DNA of 64,000 bases from Veronia nyctiphanis (GTDB taxonomy: Bacteria > Pseudomonadota > Gammaproteobacteria > Enterobacterales > Vibrionaceae), in assembly GCF_004116385.1 (NCBI RefSeq), contig NZ_PEIB01000011.1, positions 1-64,000 of the forward strand, in the 5' to 3' direction. Each line of letters starts with the position of its first letter. Positions within the stretch are counted from its first letter, which is position 1. The position numbers and the translations under genes were made by a program. This document shows, in pieces, positions 8,892 through 18,876 of this stretch. The notes below the pieces were generated by a model. The model was not told the DNA's origin. It was given only the letters and a program-made list of their open reading frames with translations, and did no database searches.

Positions 8892-9215
8892 GTGTACAAG
8901 TTGGAGATATTCTGCAAACCCGAGCAGCAAGAGTTAGTCCTTAGCACCTTGCATGAATCCGGCGTAGACCGGGTCGGCAACTATGATCATTGCTGGGCTA
9001 TTGGTTCAGTGACAGGTTCTCATCGAGCACTCGAAGGCTCGAACCCAGTGTTTGGTTCAAAAGGAGGTGTTGAACGCTACTCGCTCCTCAAAATTGAAAT
9101 CAACGTAGCAGGAAGCCAGGTCAAGCCACTTATAGAAAAACTGAAGGTATGTCTTGGCTGGGAAGAACCTATGGTCAATGTATTCAAAATTCACAATGAC
9201 GAATTTGGCCTCTGA
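8892..9215 (+). CDS. NIF3/YqfO C-terminal-like (CutA-fold) protein
   Basis: This 107-residue protein opens with a V-P/K-x-x-x-E-x-V-x-x-x-L-x-x-x-G pattern and has the D-x-C-W and L-E-G-S-N-P motifs of the small domain inserted in NIF3/YqfO proteins. Stand-alone copies of this domain occur in many Vibrio and are often called NGG1p-interacting factor NIF3. The fold is CutA/PII-like. Function is unknown. It starts with GTG after AGGGGAA. Confidence 0.7.
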   Translation: MYKLEIFCKPEQQELVLSTLHESGVDRVGNYDHCWAIGSVTGSHRALEGSNPVFGSKGGVERYSLLKIEINVAGSQVKPLIEKLKVCLGWEEPMVNVFKIHNDEFGL

Positions 9216-9399
9216 CTATACATTCGTAACTTACAGCGCGACACCACATTCATCAGGTTGATATACACCGAAAAGCTACTGACCAGCCTATGGCGCAACA
9301 GTTCTTCCCTTTATGATATTTATAGGCTTAGACAGAGCAGCGGCACAATATAGCCTTGTTTTCTCTTCACATGCGAAAGAAACTATTAATGGAAATACC

Positions 9400-9777
9400 A
9401 TGACCTATGATGAGTTCAACCATTTTTGCCAGTCTCTGCCTGCTACAACCTGCGTTGTGCAATGGGGAAATGCATTCGTATGGAAGGTAGGAGGAAAAGT
9501 CTTTGCTATCGGAGGTTGGGAGAAGTTAGAAGAACCCGCTTTTACTTTCAAGACATCCGATTTGAACTACCACATACTGCAAGAGGAAGAGGGTTTTAGA
9601 CCCGCACCTTACATGGCCTCGCGCGGTATGAAATGGATACAGCAGTACAAAACCATTAACGACGAAAACGAGGAATTAGAATATTACATCACGGAATCAC
9701 ACCGCTTGGTTTCACTTGGCTTGACCAAGAAATTACAAAAAGAACTGGGGCTAAACCAGAGTACAACCAAGCGCTAA
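9400..9777 (+). CDS. MmcQ/YjbR family DNA-binding protein
   Basis: This 125-residue protein has the MmcQ/YjbR layout: N-terminal F-x-x-F-C-x-S-L-P, V-V-Q-W-G-x-A-x-V-W-K-V-G-G-K-V-F-A (about 19-36), F-K-x-S, a P-A-P-Y-M-A-S segment, and the C-terminal S-H-R-L-V. E. coli YjbR has a CyaY-like fold with a double-wing DNA-binding motif. ATG at 9400 is chosen because the family begins with M-x-Y-x-x-F. The in-frame extension to 9313 does not look like it. A paralogue-type gene lies at 22,251-22,628. Confidence 0.8.
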   Translation: MTYDEFNHFCQSLPATTCVVQWGNAFVWKVGGKVFAIGGWEKLEEPAFTFKTSDLNYHILQEEEGFRPAPYMASRGMKWIQQYKTINDENEELEYYITESHRLVSLGLTKKLQKELGLNQSTTKR

Positions 9778-9934
9778 AAATCAACGAAAAAGTCACTGTT
9801 TCACCACAAACCTATTTCCAAAGACGAGCAAAATAAACCTAATAGACCCGAAGATTGACGTAATGTTACCTCTTCATCGCTGTGGCCACCCCGCAACAAT
9901 ATTTTCTGACGATATACAGGACGACGAAAATTAC

Positions 9935-10432
9935 ATGAAACGGATAGCAATTATTGGCTCTGGCGGCTCAGGGAAATCCACATTCTCGGTTGAGCTGGGC
10001 AAAGCGCTGAACTTGCCAGTTCATCATCTCGATAGGCTCTATTGGAAGCCTAATTGGGTGAAACCGAAAAAAGACGACTGGATTGCACTGCAAAAAAGCC
10101 TTTGTAACGAAGAATGTTGGATCATCGACGGTAATTACCACAGCACACCAGATATTAGGTTAGCAGCGTGTGATACCGTGATTTTCCTCGATGTAAATCG
10201 TTACACCTGTATTTATCGCGCCGTTAAACGATCGCTATTAAGCCGGGAACGAAAAGATATGGCCGAAGGCTGTGATGAAAAGCTGGATTTTGAGTTCATT
10301 AAGTTCCTCTGAGACTATCCAAATAAATTCAAACCAGAACTGCTCGAAAAGCTCAATGCAGTGAAAAGCGATAAGTCGGTCATTATTACAAAAACCGGAG
10401 AACAAGCTCTTCGACATTGCTTGTCGAGCTAG
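9935..10432 (+). pseudogene. P-loop DNA topology modulation (FlaR-like) kinase with in-frame TGA
   Basis: This is an adenylate-kinase-like P-loop protein of the FlaR/DNA topology modulation group. It has Walker A GSGGSGKST (about residues 8-16), HHLDRLYWKPNW and W-I-I-D-G-N-Y. Codon 126 is TGA (10,310-10,312), yet the same frame continues for 39 more codons with the family-like tail D-Y-P-N-K-F-K-P-E-L-L-E-K-L and K-S-V-I-I-T-K. Family members usually have W just before the D/N-Y/F-P segment, so TGG to TGA is the simplest explanation. An in-frame start at 9863 is possible but lacks support. Confidence 0.7.
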
Positions 10433-10514
10433 ATACCATACCCACCAAGATACTCGTGCCGTCTATTCATAAAAAAAACGATGAAGATTGACGCTATACC
10501 GGACAATAAGCAAC

Positions 10515-10844
10515 ATGAGAAAAACCGATAAGAAAAGAGAAAATGCACTGCGAACAGTGTTAACGGATGTGTGTGATACTGCTCAAGCGATGCATCAGGG
10601 CTTTGAGTGGATAACTCATCTCGTTAACTACGACGACTTTCCTCGCTCTTTGTCGATCATTTGTGTATTCGATACAAATGAAAACTGCGCTAACGCGGAT
10701 TGCGATGCCATTCGTTCACTCATTCAGCGTTCTTTGGGCACTATCGACATTCAAGTCAAAGACATTAACCGCCATGTTCGTTTTGATACCGAGGAAAACT
10801 GCCTTAACCAGCATGATGGCAAATGGAATGCTCGCTTGAAGTAG
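10515..10844 (+). CDS. conserved hypothetical protein (often mislabelled Fis family)
   Basis: This 109-residue soluble protein contains the block N-A-L-R-T-V-L-T-D-V-C-D near the N-terminus and F-E-W-I-T-H-L-V-N-Y at about residues 32-41. A hydrophobic S-L-S-I-I-C-V-F-D strand follows. I recall similar Vibrionaceae proteins annotated loosely as Fis family regulators, but I see no helix-turn-helix I would defend. The SD is weak, so the start is uncertain (TTG at 10,488 is the in-frame alternative). Confidence 0.55.
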   Translation: MRKTDKKRENALRTVLTDVCDTAQAMHQGFEWITHLVNYDDFPRSLSIICVFDTNENCANADCDAIRSLIQRSLGTIDIQVKDINRHVRFDTEENCLNQHDGKWNARLK

Positions 10845-10866
10845 GAGTATTTTGGGCAAATAGTTC

Positions 10867-10912
10867 AGGCGACCTTCCATTTAGGATAATCCTTTTAGAT
10901 TGGGGGTCGCCT
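10867..10912. repeat. 8-bp inverted repeat in intergenic region
   Basis: AGGCGACC and GGTCGCCT flank 30 bases, starting 23 bases after the preceding stop. It could be a transcript-end structure. There is no U-tract, so it is not called a terminator. The rest of 10,913-11,110 shows only the ribosome binding site of the next gene. Confidence 0.35.
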
Positions 10913-11110
10913 CGCAAAAATCATCACTCATCTCTTAACGTCATCTGACGATTGAACCAAGCTCACTGAGGCAAATTACGTTTTGTTTGGCTGATTTGAT
11001 AAGCTCGCTCGCCATGTCTACCTGGCATTTTATCCATTGCACATCAAGTACACGTTGAGTGAAATCGGAATAAGTATAATGCTGTTCATTCCTCGAAGGT
11101 TTTAGTTTTG

Positions 11111-11464
11111 ATGTTCAAGTATGACTGCACCGAGTGCGGCCACAAATTCGACTCACAATCACTCTATTGTGAAGACTGGAGCAATCCAGAGCGCAAGCTG
11201 GGTTGCCCAAATTGCAAAACTTTCTTCAGAGAAAAGGTGGCCGTACGAGTTCGCTCAAATCTGGCCATTGTATCGGGTGTTCTCGCGTGCACTGTCATGT
11301 TGTATTTTTTTATGACTGACCAAGATAGCAATACGAGTTTGGCTTTCACTTCACTGGCAGCGGGCTATGCCGTATACAGAGCAATCAATCGCATCATTTG
11401 CGGCTCGCAGAATAGACTAATTCTTGAACCGATAAAAGCCAATAAAGGCAGTGACGAGTCGTAA
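11111..11464 (+). CDS. zinc-ribbon membrane protein
   Basis: This 117-residue protein has an N-terminal zinc ribbon: C-T-E-C-G (about residues 6-10) and C-P-N-C-K (about 32-36). Two hydrophobic segments follow (about 50-68 and 74-90), then a polar tail. GAAGG lies upstream of the ATG. The function is unknown. It is the last of the co-directional small-gene run and faces fhs tail to tail, with only 20 bases between the stops. Confidence 0.6.
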   Translation: MFKYDCTECGHKFDSQSLYCEDWSNPERKLGCPNCKTFFREKVAVRVRSNLAIVSGVLACTVMLYFFMTDQDSNTSLAFTSLAAGYAVYRAINRIICGSQNRLILEPIKANKGSDES

Positions 11465-11484
11465 CACTCTGTCGACGTGCTCAA

Positions 11485-13212
11485 TCAAAACAAGCCTTTG
11501 ATATTACCATTGTTGTCGATACTAAAATTCATCGCAGCGGGCCGTCGGGGTAAACCTGGCATCGTCATGACGTCGCCACAAATCACCACAATAAAGCCTG
11601 CGCCAGCGAGCAAGCGGAGTTCTCTGACAGTCAGTACGTGCCCTATTGGCGCACCTAATTGTTTAGGGTCGACGGAGAAACTATAGGGCGTTTTGGCAAT
11701 ACACACCGGCAATGTCGTAAAGCCCGCTCTCTGAATTTCAGCCAGCTGCTTCTTGGCCTGAATGCTGAATTCAACCGCCTTAGCACCGTAGAGTTTCGTC
11801 GCTAAAGTGTGAATTTTGTTCTCGACAGCAATGTCATCGTGATACAGCATTTCCACGTCAGGCGCTTTGCCATCTACTGCCGTTTTGACCGACAACGCAA
11901 GCGCTTCGGCTCCCTCTCCACCATCTCGCCAATTGTCGGCAATAACCGCATGCGTATTATGTTTGCTGACAAAGGTTTTGACGGTCTCAAGTTCGGTTTC
12001 CAAATCACCTGGGTGCCTATTGATCGCAACGATGGGGGTAATGCCAAATTGCTGAATATTAGTGATATGTTTGGCAAGGTTTGCCAATCCCTTTTTCAGG
12101 TGCTTGCTGTCAGGCAGAGCCACTGACTCTTTCACCACCCCACCCTGCATTTTTAACGCTCTCAACGTACAAACCAACACTATCGCATGCGGGCGAAGCC
12201 CAGATTGACGACACTTGATGTCAATGAACTTCTCAGCGCCCAAGTCTGCGCCGAATCCTGCCTCAGTGACCACAACATCGCTAAATGTAAGCGCAAGTTG
12301 AGTCGCGATAACTGAATTACAACCATGCGCAATGTGCCCGAATGGTCCGCCATGCACCCAGACAGGATTATGTTCAAGGCTCTGAATCAGATTGGGCATA
12401 ACTGCGTCTTTAAGCACCACGGTCATCGCACCATCAGCACCAAGATCGCGAACTGTTACTGGCAAACCGTCGTAGTTCACACCAATAATAATGTCACCCA
12501 ACCGTTGTTGAAGCTCATCGATAGATGTGACCAAACACAGCACTGCCATCACCTCAGAGGCCATAGTAATGTCAAAGCCTGATTCCCTCGGAATGCCATG
12601 AGCAGCGCCACCCAAGCCTATAATAAGGTTTCTCAGTGCTCTGTCGTTGAGGTCGACTACTCTCCGCCAACTGATACGTCTCGGGTCAAGCCCTACTTTA
12701 TTTCCCCAATGGAGATGGTTATCCACCAGCGAAGCCAGCAAGTTGTGGGCCGCAGTCACAGCATGGAAGTCACCGGTGAAATGTAAGTTCAAATCCGCCA
12801 TCGGGATCGCCTGTGAACGTCCCCCACCAGCAGCCCCTCCTTTCATGCCAAAACAAGGACCCAATGAAGGTTCGCGGATACACGCACTGGCATTGATACC
12901 CAGCCGATTAAGTCCATCTGAAAGGCCGATGCAGGTGGTTGTTTTCCCCTCTCCGGCTGGCGTGGGCGTCATCGCTGTGACGAGTACCAACTTCCCTTTG
13001 AGCTCTGTTACTGGGTTGTCGAATGCTCTGATATTTAGCTTTGCAATATGATGCCCGTAGGGAATAAGAACATCCGGCGTTAGACCCAAACGTTTCTCCG
13101 CAACATCAAGGATAGATTCAGGTCTAACAGAGGTGGCTATCTCAATATCTGAGAGTATTTCTGGCGATGGCTCCATTTCAGACTGCGGCGGTTGTTCACC
13201 CTTTTTCGGCAT
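11485..13212 (-). CDS. fhs: formate--tetrahydrofolate ligase
   Basis: This 575-residue enzyme (family length about 555-580) joins formate to tetrahydrofolate with ATP, giving 10-formyl-THF for one-carbon metabolism in the cytoplasm. The P-loop PTPAGEGKTTT (near residues 80-90 of the product) is diagnostic. The REPSLGPCFGMKGGAAGGG block, the L-H-F-T-G-D-F-H-A motif and the C-terminal V-I-C-G-D-V-M-T-M-P-G-L-P are also present. An upstream ATG at 13,236 is in frame, but GGAG with good spacing precedes the ATG at 13,212. The frame is intact. It is transcribed alone. Confidence 0.95.
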   Translation of the reverse strand: MPKKGEQPPQSEMEPSPEILSDIEIATSVRPESILDVAEKRLGLTPDVLIPYGHHIAKLNIRAFDNPVTELKGKLVLVTAMTPTPAGEGKTTTCIGLSDGLNRLGINASACIREPSLGPCFGMKGGAAGGGRSQAIPMADLNLHFTGDFHAVTAAHNLLASLVDNHLHWGNKVGLDPRRISWRRVVDLNDRALRNLIIGLGGAAHGIPRESGFDITMASEVMAVLCLVTSIDELQQRLGDIIIGVNYDGLPVTVRDLGADGAMTVVLKDAVMPNLIQSLEHNPVWVHGGPFGHIAHGCNSVIATQLALTFSDVVVTEAGFGADLGAEKFIDIKCRQSGLRPHAIVLVCTLRALKMQGGVVKESVALPDSKHLKKGLANLAKHITNIQQFGITPIVAINRHPGDLETELETVKTFVSKHNTHAVIADNWRDGGEGAEALALSVKTAVDGKAPDVEMLYHDDIAVENKIHTLATKLYGAKAVEFSIQAKKQLAEIQRAGFTTLPVCIAKTPYSFSVDPKQLGAPIGHVLTVRELRLLAGAGFIVVICGDVMTMPGLPRRPAAMNFSIDNNGNIKGLF

Positions 13213-13652
13213 AGTTAGCTCCAAACTGTTGGACATGCCAAAACTGACTGTTTTCTTGGCATCCGTTCTTTCGCTGATTTAACACGACTTTTGTCGCCTT
13301 GAAGACGTAAAGAAGAGGAGTCAGTGCATTGACGTTTTCCCTTCAAGCATAGCGTACCGCTCAAAAGCATCTAATTATGAGCAACCTGCCTTTAGTTGAC
13401 GAGAACAACCCTCGTCTCACTCAGAATGCGCATTCTCAAAAGGCTAACACCCGCCCAGCAAAGCATCAGCCGTAACCAATACTCGAAATCACAGAGATCG
13501 AACCAACACAGCCTTGTTTTTCGACCTAAAATCTATATCAAGTATCAGTCTGTTAACTGGCGACTCAGGGTTTTTTCAGGATTCTGTTCGGAATATTTGT
13601 TTAAGCCACCAGTAATTCACATTAACCCAATAATTTAAGGATTCTGGCGACT
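13213..13652. other. intergenic region between fhs and moxR
   Basis: This is a divergent promoter region for fhs (-) and the moxR-bat operon (+). An 80-codon reading on the + strand (13,396-13,638) has no SD and no family resemblance and is not called. I see no riboswitch or clear operator. Confidence 0.5.
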
Positions 13653-14608
13653 ATGTTGGTGTCTCTTTTCCAGCGTCTCAGCGAATACATGAACAGTCAA
13701 ATTGTCGGACAACCCGAACTGGTGAAAGAGTTGCTTGTCGCTTTGCTTGCAGACGGACACATTCTGGTGGAAGGCCCACCGGGACTGGCAAAAACGCGCG
13801 CCGTTAAAGCGCTTTCTGCTGTATAGAAGGCAGTTTTCACCGCATTCAATTTACACCTGATCTCTTGCCCGCAGACCTGACGGGCACTGATATTTATCGC
13901 CCAGAAACGGGTGAATTTGTTTTCCAGCCCGGTCCAATTTTCAATTCACTCATACTGGCTGATGAAATCAACCGTGCCCCAGCGAAGGTGCAGGCTGCCA
14001 TGCTTGAAGCAATGGCGGAAAAGCAGGTCACCGCGGGCAGAAAAACATACCAGCTTCCCACTCTGTTTTTGGTGATGGCAACGCAAAACCCGCTAGAGCA
14101 AGAAGGCACTTATCCGCTACCGGAAGCCCAACTCGACCGTTTTCTGCTCAAGCTCAACGTGGATTACCCCGAGGCCGACAGCGAGCTGAACATTTTGAAA
14201 ATTAATCGCGGTGAAGCACGTGGTACGGCGGTCAGTGATCCTGTGAAGGTGACTCAACAAGAGACTTTCGACGCTCGAAATGAAGTCCTTGATATCCACA
14301 TGGCCGACAAAATTGAGCAGTACATTATTCGCCTAACCATGGCGACACGAAAACCGGGCGTATATGGCGATAAGCTTGGTAAGTGGCTGCAATTAGGTGT
14401 TAGCCCGCGAGCCACATTGGCACTTGATCGCTGTGCTCGTGCACACGCTTGGTTGGCAGGTCGAGAGTTTGTGACTCCGAAAGACGTACAGAAAATGGCG
14501 CGATCCGTGTTGCGTCATCGTCTGATTTTGACCTATGAAGCAACCGCCAGCGGCATTTCGCCCGACCATGTCGTTGATGAACTACTACAGCGGGTTGCTG
14601 CGGCATGA
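13653..14608 (+). pseudogene. MoxR-family AAA+ ATPase, one frameshift
   Basis: Repaired, this is a ~318-residue MoxR AAA+ ATPase, a chaperone-like partner of von Willebrand A proteins. Walker A GPPGLAKT lies in the first frame (about residues 41-48). The second frame carries L-P-A-D-L-T-G-T-D-I-Y, Walker B L-I-L-A-D-E-I-N-R and the sensor A-T-Q-N-P-L-E. The first frame stops at about 13,827; adding one base near 13,825 gives S-A-V-I-E-G-S-F. Its TGA overlaps the ATG of the DUF58 gene, so it heads the moxR-bat operon. Confidence 0.85.
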
Positions 14609-15548
14609 CAGCGTCTCTTTCTCTCCCTTTGCACGCCGACGGTGTAAACCTCTCGATGGAGGAATTGCTAGCCTACAAGAATCAGGCTGTGTTTTGGTCA
14701 ACCCCCACCAAAAGCCTGTGGTCAGCACTCGCAGGGCAACACAAAAGCGCACACATAGGCAGAGGAATGGATTTCAATGAAGTACGCCTCTACCAGCCCG
14801 GTGATGACATTCGCGCTATCGACTGGCGGGTCACGGCCAGAACAGGCAAACCTCACACCAAGCTGTTTTCAGAAGAGCGAGAGCGTCCGGTGATGCTGTT
14901 GCTTGATAACAGCGGCAGCATGCATTTCGGGTCAACCTTATTACTGAAATCGGTGCAGGCAGCCCACTTTGCCAGCCTTGTCTCATGGATAGCGGCGAGA
15001 GAGAAAGATCGCATAGGTATGGTCGTTTATAACGGTCACCGTTTGCGCGACTGCAGGCCAACGGCACGGCAGGAAGGTCCGCTTCGAGCCATTCACACCA
15101 TGATTGAGTCTCACTATGAGAGCCTTCATCAAAAGCCGGGCAAGCTCATCATGTCAGCAGCTATCAAACAGCTTTGCTATCTGTGTCCCAAAGGTAGCGA
15201 CATTGTCATCATAAGTGACTTTTATGCTTTAAAGCAGTCGAGCCATAGCTTGCTCGATGACTTGAGAAAACATAATCAGTCTTTTTTGTTCATGTTTCTG
15301 ACCCCCTAGAAAAGGGCTACACCTCATTTCGCGGAAAAGAAAACATTACCGATGACAAAGCGACAGTTCAGGTGGACTTCTCAAAACCGGAGCCACGCCA
15401 TGCTCTCCATAAACAGCATGCGGATCACGTGAATTATCTAACAGAGTTTACGCGCTCTCTTTCCATTCCCCTTTACGAAATCTCAGCCAGTAAGACGCTG
15501 CAAAGTCACCTCGATCAGCTTGAACCCATTTCTGTTGGGAGAAAGTGA
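14605..15548 (+). pseudogene. DUF58 domain protein (Bat operon), one frameshift
   Basis: Repaired, this is a ~314-residue DUF58 protein with a VWA-like C-terminal part. RGMDFNEVRLYQPGDD (about residues 53-68), D-W-R-V-T-A-R and the MIDAS-like L-L-D-N-S-G-S-M (about 97-104) are visible. The first frame ends at 15,309 inside M-F-L-T-P. The next frame continues D-P-L-E-K-G-Y-T-S-F-R-G to a TGA at 15,548. One missing base near 15,298 explains the break. Start and stop overlap both neighbours, as expected in a coupled moxR-DUF58-DUF4381 operon. Confidence 0.85.
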
Positions 15549-16108
15549 TGGATAAGATCACTCAACTACCGCTTGCGGGCATTCAGCTACAAGACCCACC
15601 AGGTTTCTGGCCTCTGGCGATGGGGTGGTGGTTGATCATTTTCTCAGTGATCGCTTTGTTAGTGCTGTGGTTAGTCTTCGTCAGGAAAGTCTCCTTCAAA
15701 CTATCACTCGCACCTGCCAGAAAATCACCCAGCGCAAGAAAGGAAGCAATCAAGAAGCTAAAACGCATGACAGCAAAAGACGGTGTAGGCGAGATCACTG
15801 AGTTGCTCCGCCAGGCAGCCATGACCTACTACCCCAGAGAAAAAGTCGCCGGGTTAGTCGAAGAGCAATGGCTACGATTTCTCGATCTGGGGCTACCGAC
15901 AGAGCACAGGAACTTTATCAACCTCGCCGACTACTGGATGACCGCTAACTACAGTGGTACGGGCGTTGACGAAAAAGTTTTCACAGTCTGCCAATCACAG
16001 GCATTGCTGTGGTTGGAGCATGCCCTGCCGCCCAGTAAACACTCAGTGAACGCGTTAATAAAAGGTGATAAACCCACACAGAATAAGCCGGAGACGGGTA
16101 ATGCTTGA
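15548..16108 (+). CDS. DUF4381 membrane protein (Bat operon)
   Basis: This 186-residue protein has one membrane helix (about residues 24-46) after the P-P-G-F-W-P-L-A-M-G-W-W motif that marks DUF4381. A cytoplasmic helical domain follows, with L-R-Q-A-A-M-T-Y-Y-P-R-E and a W-L-R-F-L-D. It sits in the standard place between the DUF58 gene and the BatA-type gene. Its ATG shares one base with the preceding TGA, and its end overlaps batA by 8 bases. The family is thought to be part of the MoxR/VWA envelope complex; its own role is not established. Confidence 0.85.
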   Translation: MDKITQLPLAGIQLQDPPGFWPLAMGWWLIIFSVIALLVLWLVFVRKVSFKLSLAPARKSPSARKEAIKKLKRMTAKDGVGEITELLRQAAMTYYPREKVAGLVEEQWLRFLDLGLPTEHRNFINLADYWMTANYSGTGVDEKVFTVCQSQALLWLEHALPPSKHSVNALIKGDKPTQNKPETGNA

Positions 16109-17067
16109 ATTCGTCTGGCCCGTTTTGTTTGTTCTTTTGCCGCTTCCATGGCTGTTATATCAGCTTTGGCCAGAAGTGCCGCCTCCGCCCCGTATTCGCA
16201 TTCCCAGATTTCCAGCCAGCGTGGGGACCGCCTATACCGCCAGCCGCCTGATTTATGTGGTGATGGGTGCAATATGGTTATTCCTCATTCTTGCAATAAC
16301 TCGCCCTGTTTGGTAGGTGAACCAGTCAGGTTGGATGTCGAACACAGAGACATTCTGATTGCCGTTGACCTTAGCCGGTCAATGGAGACCGAAGACATGA
16401 AGGATGCCGACGACAATACGGTGAACAGGCTGAACGCCGTCAAAACAGTGCTTAAGAACTTTATCAGCCGCAGACAAGGGGATCGGCTTGGACTAGTCAT
16501 ATTTGCAAACCATGCCTATCTGCAAACGCCGCTGACATTTGACTTAAAGACGGTGGAACAACAACTCGACCGGGCAGTACTCGGTCTGATTGGCGACAGA
16601 ACCGCGATCGGCGAAGCACTTGGCATCGCCACAAAAACGTTTATCGATACTGAAGCCAAACAACGGGTGATCATTTTACTCAGCGATGGCGCCAACACCT
16701 CTGGTGTACTCACACCTATGGAAGCCGCGAAGCACGCGAAGCAAAACGACGTCACTATCTATACTATCGGTGTTGGTTCTGATGAAGGCCCTAAAGACAC
16801 CGTGTTCCGTCAACGTGCTGGAAATCCCGCGCTTGAAATCGATGAGAAAACGCTGACCGCTGTCGCGAAGGATACTGGCGGCCAGTATTTCAGAGCGCGT
16901 GATCCCGAAGAGCTGGACACCATCTATCAATTAATAGAAAAACTTGAGCCTGTTTCCGATGCGACGCAGACATGGCGCCCCAGAGACGAGCTATTTCGCT
17001 TTCCACTTGCTGTTGCTCTGGCCTTATCAGTGGCTTGATGATATTTGCGAGGGAAAGCCATGGGTGA
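16101..17067 (+). pseudogene. BatA-type VWA membrane protein, two frameshifts
   Basis: Repaired, this is a ~322-residue BatA-like protein. The first frame has two N-terminal membrane helices, ending in T-R-P-V-W at 16,316. The second frame begins G-E-P-V-R-L-D and holds the VWA domain with the MIDAS A-V-D-L-S-R-S-M-E and L-L-S-D-G-A-N-T. It stops at 17,038. One G added near 17,032 gives S-V-G-L-M-I-F and a stop at 17,067, overlapping the next ATG exactly as operon logic predicts. BatA proteins are linked to oxidative-stress tolerance in other bacteria. Confidence 0.85.
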
Positions 17068-18872
17068 TTTTCAGTTTCTTTATCCGGCATGGTTTCTCGC
17101 ATTGATACCCATGGCTTATCTGCTTCGGAATAGAAAACCCAAATCCGTGGTCACGTCACTTATTGCTCCCCACTTACTCCGTCAAATGCAAACAGGTGCA
17201 GCCTCACGGCCCTCATGGCCGCGCTGGGTACTGGCAGTTTGCTGGGTTTTGTCAGTGATTGCACTGGCAGGGCCGAGCTGGGAAAAAAACAGCATTCCGG
17301 GGTTCCAGCTCGCAGGTGCACGTGTGTTAGTCATGGATATGTCACACTCAATGTACACCACAGACATCAAGCCAAACAGACTGAGTCAAGCACACTTCAA
17401 AGCACTCGATCTGTTGCCGGGGTGGACAGACGGCAGCACAGGCTTGGTCGCCTACTCGCGTGATGGCTATCTCATCAGCCCATTGACAGATGACAGCAGT
17501 ACGCTGACTTCCCTGATCCCGGCATTATCACCGGGGATAATGCCGTTTGCTGGTAGCAACGCGGCTAAAGGCATAGAAGAAGCCATATCGCTGATTAAAC
17601 AAGCTGGCTATCGACAGGCTGATATCATTTTGATCACAGACGGTATAAACGACAAAGAACTCGCTGAGTCGCTGTCTTTACTTTCCGATAACCCGTTCAG
17701 AGTCTCATCGCTGGCAATCGGCACCACAGAAGGTGGACCCGTGCGACACTCTGACGGCTCAATATTTTTGCAGGACGACAAAACCGTCATTTCACGACTG
17801 AGCCTGAAAAACCTCAAAACGCTGGCTGCGAAGACAGAGGCATTGTTGAAACACTCAGACCTGATGACAGTGACGTAAGAGCTCTGATTAATCTCACCAA
17901 AACGCCTATTGCGGCCTATAAAAGCCAGCGACAGAAGACCCTAGACCAACAAATCAATGCCGGGTTTTGGTTACTGCTCCCCTTGCTTGTTGTAGCAACG
18001 TTGGGTTATCGAAAAGGCCTCACCCTGTTTGCATTTCCTTTCTTTGTGCTCACTGTGTTACCTGAGAACGTATCTGCAGCATCAACTTCGCTCGTGCCGA
18101 CTTCTATCTCGGCGCATTTTACCAACGATGATCAGCGTGCTTATCAGCTCTATGTAAACGGGCAATATGACGAGGCAGCACTTTTGTTTTCAGACCCTGA
18201 CTGGCGCGGCATCGCACTCTACAAACTCGGGTTATTTGATGCGGCCATAAAAACACTCGAAGGCCGCAGCAATGTTATCTCGCAATACAACTTGGGTAAC
18301 GCGTACGTAAGAGCGGGTGAATTTGAAAAAGCGATTTCATCTTATCAGGCAGTGTTAGAAAAAGAGCCGTCTCATCCTTCTGCTATATACAATCTCAATA
18401 TGTTACTGGATGCGCTGGGCCGAAGTGATGAAAAGGTGGCAGCCCATTCAGGCAACGATCGCGACAAACAAACTGAGCAAAACAGCAAGCAAACCAAAGC
18501 ATCGCAAAGCGCTGACAGAGAAAATCGCTCAGGTGGTGGCAAAAAAGGGAATGGTGAAGAACGCGCATCGAGTTCAACAAAGTCTCAATCTGCTCCCGAC
18601 GAAACAGCAGACAATCGACAACAGAACCAACGTGGTGAAAACAATATCTTGCAAAAAGATCAGCAAGCAAAAACAACTCAGGGCAGCGCAAGTAAACGCA
18701 TCACTGCATCAGAGAAGGGTAAAACCGGTCAGGCATACGCAAAGGCCAACAACGACATAGTGATCAAGAAGCTGGAACAAATACCTGACGACCCCTCGCG
18801 ACTTTTAAGAGCCAGATGCTTTTGCAATCCCAAAAACGCGACCTGCCAGAGGTGACTGAAAATACATGGTGA
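17060..18872 (+). pseudogene. BatB VWA protein fused to TPR domain, two frameshifts
   Basis: Repaired, this is a ~600-residue BatB/BatC-type fusion. The N-terminal part has membrane helices and a VWA domain with MIDAS V-M-D-M-S-H-S-M (about residues 92-99) and I-T-D-G. After the first break near 17,845, another membrane helix leads to TPR repeats (A-Y-Q-L-Y-x-x-G-x-Y-x-x-A and Y-N-L-G-N-A-Y). A long polar Q/K/N/S-rich linker follows (about 18,440-18,750). A second break near 18,810, repaired by one A, gives the ending P-E-V-T-E-N-T-W. Vibrio homologues also carry both domains in one protein. Confidence 0.82.
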
Positions 18873-18876
18873 ACCA

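Noticed and set aside
1-11464. Chromosomal integron cassette array with attC sites
   Set aside because: The gene types and single orientation fit, but the gaps vary in sequence and I could not find repeated RYYYAAC/GTTRRRY-bounded attC elements. Hairpins such as those at 2,756, 6,869-6,915 and 10,867 differ from each other.
13396-13638. 80-codon ORF between fhs and moxR
   Set aside because: No SD, odd composition and it occupies the likely promoter of the moxR-bat operon.
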